From Bacillus sp. BP-3 (GTDB lineage: Bacteria > Bacillota > Bacilli > Bacillales > Bacillaceae_G): a stretch of DNA of 64,000 nucleotides. The DNA lies in contig NZ_JAQOTJ010000002.1 in NCBI RefSeq assembly GCF_028401955.1, forward strand, positions 248,001 to 312,000, given 5' to 3'. The notes beneath the pieces are model-generated. The model was not told the origin of the DNA and did not search any database. It saw nothing but the letters and a program-made list of their open reading frames with translations. How positions within the stretch are numbered: position 1 is the stretch's first letter; each line of letters begins with the position of its first letter. The translations under genes were made by a program, and so were the position numbers. Positions 60,505 to 64,000 of this stretch are shown here, piece by piece.

Positions 60505-61377
60505 ATGAAGGAAAAAGAACGGTTAATAATTGAAACAGCAATTAAACTATTTGCGATGAAAGGCGTGAATGCAACGTCTATTCAAGAGATTGCAACAGAC
60601 TGCGGCATTTCGAAAGGTGCTTTTTATTTGCATTTTAAATCGAAAGATAAGTTAGTATTGGCAACGCTAGAGTATTACTACGATCAGATTCAGAATAAAC
60701 TGATGGATTTTGAAAAAGAACCATTACTTCCGCGTGAGAAGTTTGAAAAGCAATTGTGCTGTCAGTTTTATGAATTACAGCAAAAAAAAGAATTTATCAT
60801 TATGTGTATGAGAGAAAATGTAATTCCCTTTAATAAAGAAGTAGAAGCATTTATGACGAGGATGAAATTAGAATCACATGCTTTTTATCGAAACAATTTA
60901 CTTCCTATTTATGGAGAAGAGATTGTCCCTCATCTAGTTGATTTAATTATTATATTAGAAGGAATCTCACATGCGTATTTAGAGTTAATTATCTTTAATA
61001 TGGTAAATTTAGATATACCGTATACGGCAAAATTTATCTTAAAGAGAATGGATGATATCGTAGCAGGGCTGCAACTTTCAAAAGACGAACCAGTCATTGT
61101 AGAACGAGAACTTAATCATTTTTTTTGTAATGCGAATGTAATGAATGGGCATAAGGAAGGATTATTTATAAATGAAATTATTCAGTTAAAACGTACGTTA
61201 GTAGATCAATTAGGAAACGAGGAATTAATGGTTACGCTAGATGTACTAGAGTCAGAAATGAAAACGGAACATCCGCGCGTTCCAGTAATTCAAGGGATGT
61301 TGTCCAACTTAAAATTGTATCCAGAATTGCGTGATTTTCGGGAAAGACTGGCAATGTACTATAAAATAACAAACTAA
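60505..61377 (+). CDS. TetR/AcrR-family repressor of the RND pump
   Basis: ATG 60505 follows AGGAGAGG; 290 residues, longer than most TetR proteins. HTH: TAIKLFAMKGVNATSIQEIA, TDCGISKGAFYLHFKSKDKL. The large C-terminal domain (about 60-290) would hold the ligand pocket. Divergent pairing with the pump and shared operators imply ligand-controlled expression. Confidence 0.9.
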   Translation: MKEKERLIIETAIKLFAMKGVNATSIQEIATDCGISKGAFYLHFKSKDKLVLATLEYYYDQIQNKLMDFEKEPLLPREKFEKQLCCQFYELQQKKEFIIMCMRENVIPFNKEVEAFMTRMKLESHAFYRNNLLPIYGEEIVPHLVDLIIILEGISHAYLELIIFNMVNLDIPYTAKFILKRMDDIVAGLQLSKDEPVIVERELNHFFCNANVMNGHKEGLFINEIIQLKRTLVDQLGNEELMVTLDVLESEMKTEHPRVPVIQGMLSNLKLYPELRDFRERLAMYYKITN

Positions 61378-61384
61378 TAATATA

Positions 61385-61429
61385 TAGACAAAAGAGAATT
61401 TATCATTTAAAATTAGTACCAAGTCATAA
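61385..61429 (+). promoter_or_regulatory. fabH-fabF promoter with FapR-type operator
   Basis: TAGACA (61385-61390), 17 bp, TAAAAT (61408-61413). TTAGTACCAAGTCATAA at 61413-61429 has the left half TTAGTAC and a degenerate right half (its complement reads TTATGACTTGGTACTAA), like FapR sites. FapR senses malonyl-CoA and controls fatty acid synthesis genes, including fabHA-fabF in B. subtilis. Confidence 0.78.
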
Positions 61430-61457
61430 TAATTGATATAAATCGGAGGGCTGCATT

Positions 61458-62390
61458 GTGAATGTAGGCATTTTAGGGATCGGGAGATATGTGCCAGAAA
61501 AAATTGTCACAAACCACGACTTAGAGAAAATAATGGATACATCTGATGAATGGATTCGAACAAGAACAGGAATTGAAGAAAGACGAATTGCTGATGATAC
61601 AATAGATACTTCACATATGGCTGTGGAAGCTGCAAAAAAAGCACTTGAAAATGCAGGGATTAGCGGAGAAGAAATTGATCTTATTTTAGTTGCAACAGTA
61701 ACACCAGACCGTTCGTTTCCAGCGGTTGCTTGCGTAGTTCAAGAAGAAATCGGAGCAAAGCATGCAGCAGCGATGGATTTAGGTGCAGCTTGTGCTGGTT
61801 TTATGTATGGAATGATTACAGCGCAACAATTTATTCAAACTGGAACTTATAAAAATATATTAGTAATTGGTAGCGATAAATTATCTAAAATTGTAGATTG
61901 GAATGATCGAAATACAGCTGTTTTATTTGGAGATGGAGCAGGCGCTGTTGTTATGGGGGCTGTTTCAGAAGGGAAAGGCATTCTTTCATTTGAATTAGGA
62001 GCAGATGGAAGTGGTGGTAAACACCTTTATCGTGATGAATATGTTATGATGAATGGCAGAGAAGTATTTAAGTTTGCTGTTCGTCAGCTCGGTGATTCGT
62101 GTCTTCGCGTTTTAGAAAAAGCGGGTCTTACGAAAGAAGATGTGGACTTTTTAGTGCCTCACCAAGCAAATATTCGTATTATGGAATCGGCGAGAGAACG
62201 GCTAAATTTACCACAAGAAAAAATGAGTACGACAATTGCCAAGTTTGGGAATACGTCAGCTTCTTCAATTCCAATTGCGATGGTAGAAGAATTGCAAAAT
62301 GGACGTATTCAAGATGGTGATCTCATCATATTAGTTGGTTTTGGCGGCGGATTAACATGGGGAGCAGTTGCTCTTCGTTGGGGTAAATAA
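61458..62390 (+). CDS. fabH: Beta-ketoacyl-ACP synthase III
   Basis: 310 residues from GTG 61458 (CGGAGGGCTGCATT upstream). Catalytic triad segments: Cys in [12 protein letters not shown], His in [10 protein letters not shown], Asn in FGNTSASS. It condenses acyl-CoA with malonyl-ACP to start fatty acid synthesis. Position before fabF matches FabHA of B. subtilis. Confidence 0.96.
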   Translation: MNVGILGIGRYVPEKIVTNHDLEKIMDTSDEWIRTRTGIEERRIADDTIDTSHMAVEAAKKALENAGISGEEIDLILVATVTPDRSFPAVACVVQEEIGAKHAAAMDLGAACAGFMYGMITAQQFIQTGTYKNILVIGSDKLSKIVDWNDRNTAVLFGDGAGAVVMGAVSEGKGILSFELGADGSGGKHLYRDEYVMMNGREVFKFAVRQLGDSCLRVLEKAGLTKEDVDFLVPHQANIRIMESARERLNLPQEKMSTTIAKFGNTSASSIPIAMVEELQNGRIQDGDLIILVGFGGGLTWGAVALRWGK

Positions 62391-62419
62391 GGACTGAGAG
62401 AAAAGGAGTGTATTTTTGT

Positions 62420-63658
62420 ATGGAAAAAAAGCGTGTTGTAATTACAGGATTAGGAGCAGTTACTCCAGTAGGAACGGATGTAGAAACTGCTTGGGAAAAT
62501 ATTAAAAATGGTGTATCTGGAATCGGACGTCTTACCCGCTTAGATGCAGATCAATTTCCGGTGAAAGTGGCCGCGGAAATTAATGACTTTGAAGTTGAAA
62601 AATATATTGATAAAAAAGAAGCGCGTCGTATGGACCGCTTTACACAATATGCAGTAGCAGCAGCAAAAATGGCTGTAGAAGATGCAAAGCTAGAAATTAC
62701 TGAAGAAAACGGACCGCGCATTGGTGTATGGATTGGATCCGGAATCGGTGGTATGGAAACATACGAAGAGCAGTTCAAAATCTTTATGGAAAAAGGCGCA
62801 CGCCGCGTTAGCCCGTTTCTCGTACCGATGATGATTCCAGATATGGCTGCAGGTCAAGTCTCCATTGCATTAGGTGCAAAAGGGATTAATACATGTACAG
62901 TGACAGCTTGTGCATCAGGTGCACATTCTATTGGTGATGCATTTAAAGTGATTCAGCGCGGAGATGCAGATGCGATGATTACAGGCGGAGCAGAAGCACC
63001 GTTAGCAAACATGGCGGTTGCTGGATTTTGTTCAGCTAAAGCATTAACATTTAATGAAGATCCAGCAACTGCTTGTCGTCCGTTCGATAAAAACCGAAGC
63101 GGCTTCGTAATGGGAGAAGGAGCTGGGATTCTTGTATTAGAAGAATTAGAGCATGCGTTAGCGCGCGGTGCACATATTTATGCTGAGATCGTTGGATACG
63201 GAGCAACAGGCGATGCATTCCATATTACGCTTCCGGCTCCTGGTGGTGAAGGTGGCGTTCGTGCGATGCGTCAAGCGTTAGAAGAAGCAGGTCTAAAGCC
63301 AGAAGATATCGATTACATTAATGCGCACGGTACAAGTACTGAAGCGAATGAAAAATATGAAACGATGGCAATTAAAGAAGTATTTGGTGAGCATGCATAT
63401 AAAGTAGCGGTAAGCTCAACGAAATCAATGACAGGACATTTATTAGGTGCAGCTGGTGCGGTAGAAGCGATTATATCTGTGAAAACAATTACAGATGGCG
63501 TTGTTCCACCAACAATTAACTATGAAACACCAGATCCAGAGTGTGATCTAGATTGTGTGCCAAATCAAGCGAGACAACAAAAAGTACGCGCTGTATTAAG
63601 TAACTCATTAGGTTTCGGTGGTCATAACGCAGCATTAATATTTAAAGAATATAAATAA
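62420..63658 (+). CDS. fabF: Beta-ketoacyl-ACP synthase II
   Basis: ATG 62420 fits AAGGAGTG with 9-bp spacing; 412 residues. Active-site Cys in [15 protein letters not shown], His in NAHGTST and His in [12 protein letters not shown]; Lys in SSTKSM. It performs elongation condensations. In an operon with fabH, 29 bp apart. Confidence 0.97.
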   Translation: MEKKRVVITGLGAVTPVGTDVETAWENIKNGVSGIGRLTRLDADQFPVKVAAEINDFEVEKYIDKKEARRMDRFTQYAVAAAKMAVEDAKLEITEENGPRIGVWIGSGIGGMETYEEQFKIFMEKGARRVSPFLVPMMIPDMAAGQVSIALGAKGINTCTVTACASGAHSIGDAFKVIQRGDADAMITGGAEAPLANMAVAGFCSAKALTFNEDPATACRPFDKNRSGFVMGEGAGILVLEELEHALARGAHIYAEIVGYGATGDAFHITLPAPGGEGGVRAMRQALEEAGLKPEDIDYINAHGTSTEANEKYETMAIKEVFGEHAYKVAVSSTKSMTGHLLGAAGAVEAIISVKTITDGVVPPTINYETPDPECDLDCVPNQARQQKVRAVLSNSLGFGGHNAALIFKEYK

Positions 63659-63661
63659 TAA

Positions 63662-63691
63662 AAAGTGCAGATAAAAATCTGCATTTTTTTT
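63662..63691 (+). terminator. Terminator of the fabH-fabF operon
   Basis: TGCAGAT (63666-63672) pairs with ATCTGCA (63677-63683), flanked by AAAG and followed by seven T. Confidence 0.82.
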
Positions 63692-63744
63692 ATGCCTTCT
63701 TTCGTTTTGTTGCATATGTATGGAACAAAAGGAGAGTGGGAGAG

Positions 63745-64000
63745 ATGGGAGTGGTTCAAACGGCGGAGTGGATGCGTACGTATTATCAAGAGCCGGAAAA
63801 AATTTGTGAGAAGTTTACAAAGTATATTCCGCTCCAGAAAGAAGCGTTGTATCGATTTCTTGTATCAAAAGGAATGTTTCGCCCAGTAGTAGGTGGTGAA
63901 GAAGATATAGACATATTGCAAAAAGAACGAGTATGGGAGCGATTGGCGGTAGAATATAAAAAATTGCAGCAATGGTTAAAAGGTCCTAATATACCAGTAT
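63745..64000 (+). CDS. YjaZ-like protein (DUF2268), 5' part
   Basis: ATG 63745 follows GGAGAGTGGGAG; 85 codons are in the window and the gene runs off the edge. The start (MGVVQTAEWMRTYYQEPEKI) and KLQQWLKGPNIPV resemble the N-terminal region of DUF2268 putative Zn proteases, found after fabF in Bacillus. The zinc motif lies outside the window. Confidence 0.65.
   Translation, partial: MGVVQTAEWMRTYYQEPEKICEKFTKYIPLQKEALYRFLVSKGMFRPVVGGEEDIDILQKERVWERLAVEYKKLQQWLKGPNIPV

Noticed and set aside
1-64000. tRNA or rRNA genes
   Set aside because: No cloverleaf with the usual GTTCGANTC arm and no rRNA-like sequence was noticed by reading; the phage does not use a tRNA gene as its attachment site.

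Overview
The window is chromosomal DNA of a Bacillus cereus-group bacterium (B. cereus / B. thuringiensis type). The evidence is low GC, the host gene order clpB, yjzD, yjaU, yjaV, comZ, fabHA, fabF, the families YitT, YitU, YjzC, CvfB and PrsA, and B. cereus-type dispersed intergenic repeats. Host DNA flanks one complete-looking 41.7 kb siphovirus prophage.

The prophage (about 420-42106) sits inside the 3' end of an asparagine synthase gene. The 5' part of the gene ends at 444 with five phage-encoded residues. The missing last codons lie at 42099-42191. Both junctions share the 9-bp core GTTTGGGCA in the same reading frame, so precise excision would rebuild the gene. The phage reads: large serine recombinase beside attL; lysogeny switch (two leftward regulators including an S24-type CI, and a rightward Cro); many small early genes; a recombination/replication block (Sak4-like ATPase, DUF669 SSB-like protein, PrimPol/SF3 primase-helicase, then an iteron-like cluster); nucleotide and DNA metabolism genes (ERCC4 nuclease, glutaredoxin-like protein, HNH-AP2, dUTPase); a sigma-like late regulator; HNH, cos-like site and P27/HK97 packaging and head genes; tail genes with a -1 frameshift at A AAA AAG; tape measure, Dit, beta-helix protein and a large Tal with an S74-like C-terminus; two holin-like proteins and a GH25 endolysin.

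Between lysin and attR lies a 4.7 kb accessory (moron) region. It holds a secreted ETX/MTX2-type beta-pore-forming toxin whose promoter region carries an exact PlcR box. It also holds small basic and membrane peptides, an excisionase-like HTH protein, and a LexA DNA-binding domain without a protease domain behind a LexA box that overlaps its -35. The last items are a winged-helix protein with a terminator-like leader, and a candidate small structured RNA with its own promoter that ends about 20 bp before attR. This region is the most novel part of the window.

Host DNA on the right (42.1-64 kb) carries amtB with a GlnR/TnrA-type site, a GH13-like membrane protein whose catalytic motifs are all degenerate, yajQ, cvfB, a prsA paralogue, yitT, small conserved proteins, yitU, yjzC, clpB with a CtsR operator, yjzD, yjaU, yjaV, comZ, an RND pump divergent from a TetR regulator, fabH and fabF behind a FapR-type site, and the start of a yjaZ-like gene. 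Dispersed intergenic repeats occur in at least two families. All calls are from reading the sequence; no database search was run.
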